Source: Oscillospiraceae bacterium
GTDB taxonomy: Bacteria > Bacillota > Clostridia > Oscillospirales > Oscillospiraceae
NCBI GenBank assembly: GCA_022800525.1
Contig: JAAWQM010000021.1
Span: 1 to 43,833 of the forward strand
Length of the DNA: 43,833 nt
Direction of reading: 5' to 3'
The position numbers and the translations under genes were made by a program. Shown piece by piece: positions 24,319 through 32,790 of this stretch (its first letter is position 1; each line of letters opens with the position of its first letter). Below the pieces are notes generated by a model. It was not told the DNA's origin. It searched no databases and was given only the letters and a program-made list of their open reading frames with translations.

Positions 24319-24534
24319 ATGATATTCCAGCGTATAGAAGATTTAAGAGTTGACAGTGATTTGCGGCAAAAGGACGTCGCAGAGTTTCTCCATATGCATC
24401 TGGAGGTGTACCGGAGGTATGAGAAGGGGATACGTGAAATCCCCGTCTGGGCCGTTCTCAAGCTGGCCGACTTCTACCACACCAGTACAGACTACATCCT
24501 GGGCCGGACCAACCGCCGGGACCCCATCAAGTAG
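24319..24534 (+). CDS. Small XRE-family HTH regulator
   Basis: A 71-residue protein consisting almost only of a Cro/C1-type helix-turn-helix: QRIEDLRVDSDLRQKDVAEF, then YRRYEKGIREIPVWAVLKLA and the common ending DYILGRTN. Such solo XRE proteins are widespread in Clostridia and bind DNA as dimers; the target is unknown. Alternative starts exist at 24310 (GTG) and 24313 (ATG); 24319 is chosen because the family usually begins MI(F/Y)QRI. It ends 2 nt before comEC and so is probably co-transcribed with it. Confidence 0.85.
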   Translation: MIFQRIEDLRVDSDLRQKDVAEFLHMHLEVYRRYEKGIREIPVWAVLKLADFYHTSTDYILGRTNRRDPIK

Positions 24535-24536
24535 CC

Positions 24537-26810
24537 ATGCGGAAGCTGATGTGGTTTGCCCTGCCCTTCGGGGCGGGATGTCTGCTGTGCCAGTACCTTC
24601 TGTCCCAGGAGCTGCGGCCCTGGACGGCGGTGGGGGCGCTGGCGGTGGGGGCGGCCCTTTCGCTCCTGCGGGGGCATCGGAAAAGACCGGCGCGTATTGC
24701 GGCGGCCGGACTTGCGGTGGGAATCCTCTGGTTTTCCGGCTATTCCGCCCTGTATATGGGACCGGCGGAGGAGCTGGAGGGCCTGGAGGACCTGGTGGAG
24801 CTGGAGCTTGCGGATTATCCGGAAATTGCAAGCTATGGAGCCAGATGCGTGGTCCGCGTCCCCGGTGTTCGGGGCAGGGCCATGTATTATGGCGGCTATG
24901 ACCTGATGAACCTGAAGCCTGGGGACCGGATCACGGCTGTGGCGAAATACTACAGCGCGGCCCGGCTGGGCGGCGGGGACAGCAGCTATTACACCGCCCA
25001 GGGCGTATTCCTGCGGCTGTATGGGGATGAGATTGTGTCGGTGGAGCCTGGGGACGCCGGGAGCCTCCGCTATCTGCCCCAGCGGGCGGCCCGCTGGCTG
25101 AAGAGGACCATCAGCGACCTCTACAGTCCGCGCACAGCCGGATTCATCACAGCCCTGCTGACCGGGGAACGGGACGGCCTGGACGAGCAGAGTACCAGCG
25201 ACCTCAGCGAGGCCGGATTGATGCACATGACCGCCGTCTCCGGACTGCACTGCGGGTTTCTGATTGCGCTGCTGAGCATCGTGGTGTTCCGGCGGCAGAG
25301 GCTGACGGCATTGCTGGCGTATCCGGCGCTGCTGTTCTATATGGTCATGGTGGGATGTACGCCGTCGGTGGCGCGCTCCTGTGTGATGATGGGCCTGTTC
25401 CTGCTGGCCCCGCTGCTGGGCCGGGAGGGCGACGCGCCCACGTCGCTGTCGGCTGCGCTGCTGGTGATCCTGCTGGCGAACCCGTTCGCGGTGGCGTCGG
25501 TAAGCTTGCAGCTGTCCTTTGCCTCTGTGTCGGGCTTGCTGCTGGTCACGCCGAAGCTCCAGGCATTCTTCCGGCGGCACCGGCCCAAGCATGCAGGGGC
25601 TTTGTGGAGCTTCTTCACGGGGACCGTTTCCGCCAGCCTGGGTGTGATGCTGCTGACCGCGCCGCTGAACGCAGTGTATTTCGGGACGCTGCCGCTGATT
25701 TCGCCTGTCTCCAATCTGCTGGCGCTGTGGATTGCGCCGGTGTTGTTCGGGTGGGCGCTGGCGGGGACTGTGCTATGCGGCGTTTTTCCGGTTCTTGCTC
25801 CGCTGACGGCGGGTCCGGACCTGCTGTCGCGGTATGTGCTTTGGGTGGCGGGAGTGTTGGCGAAGATTCCGGGACACGGCGTGGTGTTTGCGGGCCCGGC
25901 GGTCGTGATGTGGCTGCTGCTGGTGTATACGCTGGTGGGAATCTGTGCGGTCTCCAGGGACCGGAAGAGGAAATATGTCCTGGCGTTTGTTTTGGCGGCG
26001 GTCTGTCTGACGGCGGCCAAGGCTCTGCCGCGCGCGGCGGTGCGCGGTGACGCGATGACCGTTGTGGCGGTAGATGTGGGTCAGGGCGCGTCCACGCTGG
26101 TTCACGCAGGGGGGCGGACGGCGCTGGTGGACTGCGGCAGCCTGACCAATCCCCGGCAGGCGGGGATTGCCGTGGCGAATGCCATGGATACATACGGATG
26201 GAAGCGGCTGGACTGCGTTGCGCTGACCCATTATCACGCGGACCACGCGGGAGGACTGGCCGGACTGCTGGCGCGGGTGAAGGTCCATGAGTTGCTTCTG
26301 CCCGCGCTGGACAGCGGGGACCAGGGGGATCTCCAGTGGGAGATTCTGGCTCTGGCGGAGCAGTACGGCGTGGAGGCGCGCTTTGTGAAGGAGCCAACGG
26401 AGCGGTTTCTCAGCGGCGCGTCGCTGACGGCGTATCCGCCGGTAACGGAGGGGGATACCAATGAGGAGGGGCTGACCATCCTCTGCGCCGCCGGAGAGTT
26501 TGAGCTGCTGATTACCGGGGATATGAATTCCGCTGCGGAGAAGAAACTGGTGGAGGCGTATGATCTGCCGGATATTGAGGTTTTGATTGCTGGACATCAC
26601 GGAAGTAAGTATTCTACATCGGAGGAGCTGTTGGAGACGGTGTGGCCGGAGGTGGGGGTTCTCAGCGTAGGGGAGAACAGCTTCGGGCATCCGGCCCAGG
26701 AGGCCATGGGGCGCATGGCGGCGGCGGGGATGACGCTCTACCGCACGGACTGGCAGGGGAATATTTTGATCCGGGTGCATCCGGGGACGGGAGGAACGAA
26801 TGGCGGTTAA
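24537..26810 (+). CDS. comEC: ComEC/Rec2 DNA-uptake channel protein
   Basis: Polytopic membrane protein of 757 residues, normal length for ComEC. An N-terminal DUF4131/OB-like region with two early helices is followed by the Competence domain (about residues 205-480; HMTAVSGLHCGFLIALLS is the diagnostic motif) with many helices. A C-terminal metallo-beta-lactamase domain carries HYHADH at 565-570 and AGHHGSKYSTSEELL. It translocates single-stranded DNA during transformation, and the C-terminal domain is a presumed nuclease. No other competence gene is in the window. The gene overlaps holA by 11 nt, a classic pairing in Firmicutes. Confidence 0.95.
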   Translation: MRKLMWFALPFGAGCLLCQYLLSQELRPWTAVGALAVGAALSLLRGHRKRPARIAAAGLAVGILWFSGYSALYMGPAEELEGLEDLVELELADYPEIASYGARCVVRVPGVRGRAMYYGGYDLMNLKPGDRITAVAKYYSAARLGGGDSSYYTAQGVFLRLYGDEIVSVEPGDAGSLRYLPQRAARWLKRTISDLYSPRTAGFITALLTGERDGLDEQSTSDLSEAGLMHMTAVSGLHCGFLIALLSIVVFRRQRLTALLAYPALLFYMVMVGCTPSVARSCVMMGLFLLAPLLGREGDAPTSLSAALLVILLANPFAVASVSLQLSFASVSGLLLVTPKLQAFFRRHRPKHAGALWSFFTGTVSASLGVMLLTAPLNAVYFGTLPLISPVSNLLALWIAPVLFGWALAGTVLCGVFPVLAPLTAGPDLLSRYVLWVAGVLAKIPGHGVVFAGPAVVMWLLLVYTLVGICAVSRDRKRKYVLAFVLAAVCLTAAKALPRAAVRGDAMTVVAVDVGQGASTLVHAGGRTALVDCGSLTNPRQAGIAVANAMDTYGWKRLDCVALTHYHADHAGGLAGLLARVKVHELLLPALDSGDQGDLQWEILALAEQYGVEARFVKEPTERFLSGASLTAYPPVTEGDTNEEGLTILCAAGEFELLITGDMNSAAEKKLVEAYDLPDIEVLIAGHHGSKYSTSEELLETVWPEVGVLSVGENSFGHPAQEAMGRMAAAGMTLYRTDWQGNILIRVHPGTGGTNGG

Positions 26811-27843
26811 AAGGAAAACAAAGGACGCCGGGTATGAGCAGTTCCGGGCGGACCTGGCGGCGGGTACGCTGGGGACGGTCTACATTTTTCACGGCGAGGA
26901 GAGCTATCTGCGGGAGTTCTATCTGTCAGAGATGCGCAAGGAGCTAGTAGGTGGATTTGAGAGCTTCAACTACCATCGCATGGAGGGCAAGGGGCTGACG
27001 GTCCAGGCTCTGACAGAGGCGGTGGAGGCGATGCCGATGATGACCCGGCGGACCATGGTGCAGGTCATCGACTGGGACGTTTACAAGCTGAATGAGGAGC
27101 AGCGAAACGGGCTGATCGGGCTGCTGGAGGATTTTCCGGAGTACTGCTGTCTGGCGCTGGTTTACGATCAGCTGGAGTACAAGCCGAACAAAACCTGCAA
27201 GAAGCTCTATGCCGCGCTGAATCAGTACGCCCGGACGGTGAAGTTTGAGGAGCAGAGTCAGAACGATATTCTCAAGTGGGTGGCGCGGCGGTTCAAGGCG
27301 ACGGGGCATTCCATCGATGCGCCCACAGCGGAGCATCTGCTGTTCACCTGCGGGAGTCTGATGAACGGGCTGATTCCGGAGATTGAGAAGATTGGCGCTT
27401 ATGCCAAGGGGGAGCGGATCACGAAAGCGGATATTGACGCGGTGGCCGCGCCGGTGCTGGAGGCGCAGGTGTTCGAGATGACCAACGCGGTGGCGAAGCG
27501 GGACTTTGACCATGCGGCGGAGGTTCTGGGGACGCTGCTTCAGTTGCAGGAGGAGCCGTTCATGCTGCTGGCGCTGATAGGGAAGGAACTGCGGAAGCTG
27601 CACACGGCGCGGATTGCCTTGGACACAGGAAGGGACAAGTTCTGGCTGATGGAGCGGTGGAACATGCGGTCGGATTATCCGGCGAAGCTGCTGATGGACA
27701 ATGCGAAGCGGGTGAGCCGGAGCTGGTGCGCCAATGCGGTGAAGCGGTGTTACGAGGTTGATCTGAGGATCAAGAGCGTGAGCGGCGTAGATGGCGCGGA
27801 GGAATTGAAGCTGCTGTTTATGGAGCTGGCGCAGGGGGTGTAG
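26800..27843 (+). CDS. holA: DNA polymerase III subunit delta
   Basis: Clamp-loader subunit of 347 residues that opens the beta sliding clamp. The N-terminal region shows GTVYIFHGEESYLREFYL (the delta-family start) and VEAMPMMTRRTMVQVID. The C-terminal helical collar domain (about 220-345) includes LLQLQEEPFMLLALIGKELR. The gene begins inside the 3' end of comEC, so translation is coupled; GGGAGGA lies just before the ATG. comEC-holA is a conserved order in Clostridia and Bacilli, which adds support. Confidence 0.95.
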   Translation: MAVKRKTKDAGYEQFRADLAAGTLGTVYIFHGEESYLREFYLSEMRKELVGGFESFNYHRMEGKGLTVQALTEAVEAMPMMTRRTMVQVIDWDVYKLNEEQRNGLIGLLEDFPEYCCLALVYDQLEYKPNKTCKKLYAALNQYARTVKFEEQSQNDILKWVARRFKATGHSIDAPTAEHLLFTCGSLMNGLIPEIEKIGAYAKGERITKADIDAVAAPVLEAQVFEMTNAVAKRDFDHAAEVLGTLLQLQEEPFMLLALIGKELRKLHTARIALDTGRDKFWLMERWNMRSDYPAKLLMDNAKRVSRSWCANAVKRCYEVDLRIKSVSGVDGAEELKLLFMELAQGV

Positions 27844-27881
27844 GCGGCCCTGCTGTGTTGTTCCTGCGGTTCTGCCCTTTG

Positions 27882-27912
27882 GTGCAGGGGCGAGCAATAC
27901 TCGCCCCTGCAC
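27882..27912. repeat. GC-rich short palindromic repeat, copy 5
   Basis: GTGCAGGGGCGAG (27882-27894), loop CAATA, complement 27900-27912. The longest stem of the family here. Confidence 0.82.
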
Positions 27913-28063
27913 AGATGTATCAAACCAGAAACATCCAGCCTCAGAACATCCACATAGCAGGCTCTACCCCATTAGCAGGGCGGCAGCCGGAGTTGGTTGC
28001 CCGCCAAGCCCCTAGATCAGATACCCGTAGGAGCTTTTGTTCATGTGGCACCCAGCTCTTCAT

Positions 28064-28224
28064 ACGAACCCAAGGTTCGTGAATCCCTCGTTTGGAGGTC
28101 CGGAACCTTGGTTCCGGGGTGTTTTTGGTTACTTTTTGCACAAGCAAAAAGTAACCGCAGGTCCGGGCTGCGTAAGCCCGGGGTAACGAATAGAACCCAC
28201 TCCCCTTGCGCCGGAACGGCGCAA
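28064..28224. repeat. Chain of five hairpins before rnmV
   Basis: In order: ACGAACC-CAA-GGTTCGT (28064-28080); CCGGAACC-TT-GGTTCCGG (28100-28117, then GGTGTTTTTGG, terminator-like); GGTTACTTTTTGC (28127-28139) with its complement 28144-28156; CCGGGCT/AGCCCGG (28163-28181); TTGCGCCG-GAA-CGGCGCAA (28206-28224). The last lies 13 nt before the rnmV ATG. Confidence 0.78.
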
Positions 28225-28237
28225 AGAAAGGCGCCCA

Positions 28238-28834
28238 ATGCGTAAAATAAAGGAAGTCATTGTGGTCGAAGGCCGCTATGACAAAAACACCCTCAAGCAG
28301 GTGGTCGACGCCACCGTCATAGAAACCCATGGCTTCGGCGTGTTCAACGACAGGGAGCGTCTGGCTCTGCTGCGCCGTCTGGCGGCGGAGAGGGGCCTGA
28401 TCCTCCTCACCGACAGCGACGGGGCTGGGTTTGTCATCCGCAATTTTCTGAAGGGGGCCATTCCAAAGAACCAGCTAAAGCAGGCTTATATCCCCGACAT
28501 TCCCGGCAAGGAGCGGCGGAAGGCCGTTCCCGGGAGGGAGGGCAAGCTGGGGGTGGAGGGGATGCCCCCCTCCGTTCTGCTGGACGCTCTGGAGCGGGCG
28601 GGGGCCACCTTTGAGGACGCCGGGGCGTCATCCGCTCATGAGGAGCGGATGACAAAAGCCGGCTTCTACGCACTGGGTCTCAGCGGCGGGCCGGACAGCG
28701 GGGCGCGGCGGGCCGCGCTGCTGAAACAATTGGGCCTGCCGGAGCGGATGACTGCCAACGCGCTGCTGGAGGCGGTAAACCTCTTGTACAGCAAAGAGGA
28801 TTTTTTAAAGGAGTTTTTCAGCTTTGACGGCTGA
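28238..28834 (+). CDS. rnmV: Ribonuclease M5
   Basis: Cytoplasmic endoribonuclease that matures 5S rRNA precursor in Firmicutes, 198 residues. The TOPRIM domain occupies residues 6-95, with the acidic catalytic set Glu11 (VVEGRYD) and Asp59/Asp61 (LTDSDGAG). The conserved GAIPKNQLKQAYIPDIPGKE and GVEGMPPSVLLDAL segments follow. The C-terminal part is variable and includes an Ala/Ser-rich insert. The ATG follows GAAAGGCG. The usual partner rsmA is not next to it here. Confidence 0.93.
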   Translation: MRKIKEVIVVEGRYDKNTLKQVVDATVIETHGFGVFNDRERLALLRRLAAERGLILLTDSDGAGFVIRNFLKGAIPKNQLKQAYIPDIPGKERRKAVPGREGKLGVEGMPPSVLLDALERAGATFEDAGASSAHEERMTKAGFYALGLSGGPDSGARRAALLKQLGLPERMTANALLEAVNLLYSKEDFLKEFFSFDG

Positions 28835-29189
28835 GAGGAAACCGTTGTCTGGTCTTGCCGCCGGGGCGGGCCCTGCATGATATACCGGATGGGCCGGTAA
28901 GTCTGGGCCAAAGATTTTAAACTTTTGTAACAACCTGCGCTGGTTTTCTTAATATCTTTCCGGTATCTTAAATCTTGCAAGAGACAATCACTTCTTTTCA
29001 TCCAATCTTCCAAAATCATAAGCAAGGCGGCGAGAGGGACACCTTTCGCCGTTTTGCTTTGTCCTGTTTCAGCGTAAAAACAACCCGGTCTCCAATATAG
29101 CTCGCACAAAGAGATCCCCAATACATTTTCCCCGCGTGCCCTATGTCATCCTGCTAAACCAAAATCTGCCCTGCCGCCTGCTCCAGCAG

Positions 29190-29208
29190 GGACGGATATC
29201 ATCCGTCC
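29190..29208. repeat. GC-rich short palindromic repeat, copy 6
   Basis: GGACGGAT, loop ATC, ATCCGTCC. Both arms carry a matching G-to-A / C-to-T change relative to copy 4. Preceded by GCA. Confidence 0.8.
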
Positions 29209-29378
29209 GCACACCAACAGGCCGCTTTGCGCCTCCGATGGCCGCGCCGGCAGTTCGGATAGCATCGCCGCCCCTGCAATCCGGAAATGCATCCATCCTC
29301 ACAGCAAAATAGGTAAAACAGCAAAAAAATCCTTCACACTAATTTAACACTTTGTCCATAAACAAAGCCGGAGATTTG

Positions 29379-29387
29379 TGCTATAAT
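29379..29387 (+). promoter_or_regulatory. Extended -10 promoter of the activator gene
   Basis: TGCTATAAT (29379-29387) is a perfect extended -10 box. The -35 region is poor. It lies about 50 nt before the ATG at 29439. Confidence 0.65.
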
Positions 29388-29438
29388 GCCAATAAAAATT
29401 GACAGGATACCCATTTAAAATGAAAACCAGGAGTACTT

Positions 29439-32414
29439 ATGAACGGTTTGACCCTTGGAATCGACATCGGCTCCACCACCGCGAAGATCGTTGTCGTGGA
29501 GGACGGAAAACCCCTCTTTGAAAAATATCAGCGCCACTTCTCCCAGGTGCGGCAGAAAACCCTGGAGCTGCTGGCTGAAGCGGCCCCCTATGTGAAGGAC
29601 TGCTCCTTTACCGCCGCCATCTCCGGATCCGCCGGCCTCGGACTGGCCGAGAGCGCCGGAGTCCCCTTCGTCCAGGAGGTGTTCGCCACCGGCGAGGTGG
29701 TCCGCCGCCTGGAGCCGGACGCCAGCGCCGTCATTGAGCTGGGCGGCGAGGACGCCAAGATCATCTTCTTCGACGGCGGCATTGACGAGCGCATGAACGG
29801 CTCCTGCGCCGGAGGCACCGGGGCGTTCATTGACCAGATGGCCACCCTGCTGAACATCACCGCCGACGAGCTGGACGCGCTGAGCCTGGAGAGCACCCGG
29901 CTGTATCCCATTGCCTCCCGCTGCGGCGTGTTCGCAAAGACGGACATCCAGCCCCTGCTGAACCAGGGGGCCAAGCATGCCGACGTGGCCGCCAGTATCT
30001 ATCAGGCGGTGGTGAACCAGACCATCGCCGGCCTGGCCCAGGGCAGGCGGATCACCGGCAAGGTGCTGTTTTTGGGCGGGCCGCTGTACTACTGCAAGGG
30101 CCTGCGGCGGCGGTTCCAGGAGACGCTGAAGCTGGACGACGCCCACGCGGTATTCCCGGAGTACGCCCGGTTTGCCGTCGCCATGGGCGCGGCCCTGTAC
30201 GCCCAGAGCGCGGGCGGGACATACACCATGCCCCAGCTTCGGGAGAAGCTGGAAAACAGCGTCAGCCTGCGGAGCGGGGCCAATCTGCTGCCGCCCCTGT
30301 TCGCCTCCCAGGCGGATTACGCCGCCTTCCGCGCCCGCCACGCCTCCGCCGCCGTGGCGGAAGGGGAGCTGGCCTCCTGTTCCGGCGATGCGTGGCTGGG
30401 CATCGACTGCGGCAGCACGACTACAAAGGTCGCGCTGCTGGGCAGTAATCGGGAGCTGTTGTATACCTACTACAGCTCCAACCGGGGCAACCCAGTGGAG
30501 ATCGTCCGGGAGCAGCTGGAAAAAATCTATGCGCTGTGCGGGGACCGGGTGGCCATCCGGGGCAGCGCCGTCACGGGCTATGGCGAGGAGCTCATCCAGG
30601 CCGCCTTCGGCGTGGACAGGGGCGTGGTGGAGACCATTGCCCACTACACCGCCGCCAAGCACTTCTGTCCCGAGGTGGACTTCATCCTGGACATCGGCGG
30701 GCAGGACATCAAGTGCTTCAAGATCAAAAACGGGGCCATCGACTCCATCATGCTCAACGAGGCGTGTTCTTCCGGCTGCGGGTCCTTCATCGAGACCTTC
30801 GCCCGGTCCATGGGCTATGACGTGGCCGCTTTCGCGGAGAAGGGTCTTCACGCCAAAGCCCCGGTGAACCTGGGGAGCCGGTGCACCGTGTTCATGAATT
30901 CCTCCGTCAAGCAGTCCCAGAAGGACGGGGCCTCTGTGGAGGACATCTCCGCCGGGCTGAGCGTCAGCGTGGTGAAGAACGCCATCTACAAGGTTATCCG
31001 CGCGGGCAGCGCAGACGAGCTGGGGGACCACGTGGTGGTCCAGGGGGGCACGTTCTACAACGACGCGGTGCTGCGGGCGTTCGAGATGGAGCTGAGCAAG
31101 GAGGTCATCCGGCCCGCCATCGCGGGGCTGATGGGAGCCTACGGCGCGGCGCTGTACGCGATGGAGGCGGCGTCCGCCTCACAGGCAGCGTCCGCCTCAC
31201 AGGCAGCGTCTGCCTCACAGACCGAAAGCACGCTGATTTCCCCCGAAAACCTGAACGGCTTTGTCCATACCGCCAAAGCCGCCACCTGTCAGGGCTGTAC
31301 CAACCACTGCCGCCTGACCGTCAACAGCTTCGGCGGCAAGAAGAAATATATCTCCGGCAACCAGTGCCAGAAGGGCCTGGGGCTCGCCAACGCCGAGGAG
31401 CTGCCCAGCCTCTACGCCTGGAAGCGGGACACGCTGACCGCCCTGGAGCCGGGGGCGGAGATCCGCGGGACCATCGGCCTGCCGCTGGCGCTGGGCATGT
31501 ACGAGCTGCTGCCGCTGTGGCACGCGTTCTTTACCCATCTCGGATTCAAGGTGGAGGTCTCCGGCCTGTCCTCCCGGCGGATTTATGAGAAGGGCCAGTT
31601 CTCCATCCCCTCCGACACCGCCTGCTATCCCGCCAAGATCATGCATGGGCATATGGAGCTTCTGCTGGAGAAGCGTGTGGACGCCATCTTCTATCCCTGC
31701 CTGACCTACAACGTGGACGAGCGGGAGAGCGACAACCACTACAACTGCCCGGTGGTGGCCTACTACTCCGAGCTGCTGCGGGGCAACATGGACGATCTGG
31801 CCCACACCCATTTCCTGTATCCCTTCCTGAACATCAACAACCGCAGGGAGCTGGCCAAGGAGCTGCTAGCCAGCCTCTCCACGGTATTCCCCGGCCTGAC
31901 CAAAAGGGACGTCCGCAAAGCGGTGGATGCGGCCTTTGCCGCCTACGAAGCCCATATGCTGGCCGTGCGGAAGCAGGGCGAGGAGGCGGTGGCCTGGGCC
32001 CGTGCCCACGGCAAGCGGATCATGATCCTGGCAGGGCGGCCCTACCACATCGACCCGGAGATCGGCCACGGCATCGACAAGCTGGCGGCGTCCCTGGGGT
32101 TCGTGGTGGTCAGTGAGGACAGCGTGTGCCACCTGGCGGACCCGGTGCCGGTCCATGTGCTCAACCAGTGGACGTACCACGCCCGGCTCTACCGGGCGGC
32201 GCGGTTCGCCTGCGAGAATCAGGACGTGCAGCTGGTGCAGCTGGTCAGCTTCGGGTGCGGCGTGGACGCCATCACGACAGACGAGGTGCGGCGCATCCTG
32301 GAGGAGGCCGGGAAGCTGTATACCCAGATCAAGATCGACGAAATCACCAACCTGGGCGCGGTGAAGATCCGGCTCAGGAGCTTGATCGGGGCGCTGGAGG
32401 AAAAGGGCGTTTGA
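29439..32414 (+). CDS. 2-hydroxyacyl-CoA dehydratase activator-related protein (BcrA/BadF type, with DUF2229)
   Basis: ATP-dependent one-electron activator-like protein, 991 residues. Two BcrA/BadF/HgdC ATPase domains occur in tandem: residues 1-265 (GIDIGSTTAK, ELGGEDAK, SCAGGTGAF) and about 322-575 (GIDCGSTTTK, DIGGQDIKCFKIKNG, SSGCGSFIETF). The Cys in NGSCAGGTG and NEACSSGCG are the 4Fe-4S ligand positions of this family. A linker with three 6-residue repeats (ASASQA-like) leads to a DUF2229 domain from about residue 605 (TCQGCTNHCRL, then GRPYHIDPEIGHG). In many Clostridia such proteins are about 1400 residues and include the part found here in the separate gene at 32791. The true substrate is unknown; radical dehydration or reduction is implied by the family. 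Confidence 0.92.
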   Translation: MNGLTLGIDIGSTTAKIVVVEDGKPLFEKYQRHFSQVRQKTLELLAEAAPYVKDCSFTAAISGSAGLGLAESAGVPFVQEVFATGEVVRRLEPDASAVIELGGEDAKIIFFDGGIDERMNGSCAGGTGAFIDQMATLLNITADELDALSLESTRLYPIASRCGVFAKTDIQPLLNQGAKHADVAASIYQAVVNQTIAGLAQGRRITGKVLFLGGPLYYCKGLRRRFQETLKLDDAHAVFPEYARFAVAMGAALYAQSAGGTYTMPQLREKLENSVSLRSGANLLPPLFASQADYAAFRARHASAAVAEGELASCSGDAWLGIDCGSTTTKVALLGSNRELLYTYYSSNRGNPVEIVREQLEKIYALCGDRVAIRGSAVTGYGEELIQAAFGVDRGVVETIAHYTAAKHFCPEVDFILDIGGQDIKCFKIKNGAIDSIMLNEACSSGCGSFIETFARSMGYDVAAFAEKGLHAKAPVNLGSRCTVFMNSSVKQSQKDGASVEDISAGLSVSVVKNAIYKVIRAGSADELGDHVVVQGGTFYNDAVLRAFEMELSKEVIRPAIAGLMGAYGAALYAMEAASASQAASASQAASASQTESTLISPENLNGFVHTAKAATCQGCTNHCRLTVNSFGGKKKYISGNQCQKGLGLANAEELPSLYAWKRDTLTALEPGAEIRGTIGLPLALGMYELLPLWHAFFTHLGFKVEVSGLSSRRIYEKGQFSIPSDTACYPAKIMHGHMELLLEKRVDAIFYPCLTYNVDERESDNHYNCPVVAYYSELLRGNMDDLAHTHFLYPFLNINNRRELAKELLASLSTVFPGLTKRDVRKAVDAAFAAYEAHMLAVRKQGEEAVAWARAHGKRIMILAGRPYHIDPEIGHGIDKLAASLGFVVVSEDSVCHLADPVPVHVLNQWTYHARLYRAARFACENQDVQLVQLVSFGCGVDAITTDEVRRILEEAGKLYTQIKIDEITNLGAVKIRLRSLIGALEEKGV
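31170..31223 (+). repeat. 18-bp tandem repeat inside the activator gene
   Basis: Three in-frame units (31170-31187, 31188-31205, 31206-31223). The first two are identical (GCGTCCGCCTCACAGGCA) and the third differs at three bases. They encode an Ala/Ser/Gln linker between the ATPase and DUF2229 domains. Confidence 0.9.
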
Positions 32415-32725
32415 TGAAAAGAGTATTGTTAAGTGCGGACAGTGAAATCAGCATATTTTCCGTTCCGGATGAAGTGGCAGATGGCCTTGAGCATTACTGC
32501 TTAGAATTTTGCTGCAATTGGCTGCATAAAAGCCCTGATGCCGCAAGGTATCGCGTTAAAATGGGCGATGTGGTTGGTGTATGCTTTAACGAAAAGGATT
32601 TTATTGATTATCTGAATCAATATATTTGTGATGAACCGTCCGTATTGGTCACAACCCTTGCCGGTGTATATGGCGAGGATCAATTGCCTGAAGAATATGT
32701 GGGGCTGCCATACTTTAATTTTTGA
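32414..32725 (+). CDS. Small protein of unknown function within the dehydratase cluster
   Basis: A 103-residue soluble protein, unrecognised by name. The start overlaps the activator stop (TGATG, 32412-32416). Its base composition is clearly lower in GC than its neighbours. It is acidic and Cys-containing (CLEFCCNWLHKSPDAARYR) and ends in LPEEYVGLPYFNF. I have a weak impression that similar short hypotheticals occur in other Clostridia, with no known role. It sits exactly between two parts normally fused or adjacent, which suggests insertion. Confidence 0.75.
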   Translation: MKRVLLSADSEISIFSVPDEVADGLEHYCLEFCCNWLHKSPDAARYRVKMGDVVGVCFNEKDFIDYLNQYICDEPSVLVTTLAGVYGEDQLPEEYVGLPYFNF

Positions 32726-32790
32726 TACCTTCGGGTTAGCGTAATTGCTTCCCGTTCTATCAATAAAACCGTGCGAAAGGAACCCAATCT

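Larger units (their letters stand above)
27844..28237. other. Intergenic repeat region between holA and rnmV
   Basis: No gene supported. It contains the 13-bp palindrome at 27882-27912 and a chain of five hairpins at 28064-28224, listed separately. Confidence 0.7.
28835..29438. other. Long intergenic region after rnmV
   Basis: A 151-codon minus-strand frame (28666-29121) covers part of it but overlaps rnmV and has no recognisable motif, so it is not called. One clear (29190-29208) and one degenerate (29251-29276) GC-rich palindrome are present, and the promoter for the next gene lies at the right end. Confidence 0.6.

Noticed and set aside
28666-29121. 151-codon minus-strand frame after rnmV
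   Set aside because: Its 3' part overlaps rnmV antisense; no ribosome binding site or recognisable motif, although residues in the middle look vaguely protein-like.
27882-29276. CRISPR array
   Set aside because: The palindromic units are irregularly spaced (tens to thousands of bases), differ in sequence, and no cas gene is present.
29415-31031. 538-codon minus-strand frame
   Set aside because: Antisense to the activator's ATPase domains; low-complexity Gly/Ala/His composition and no motif.
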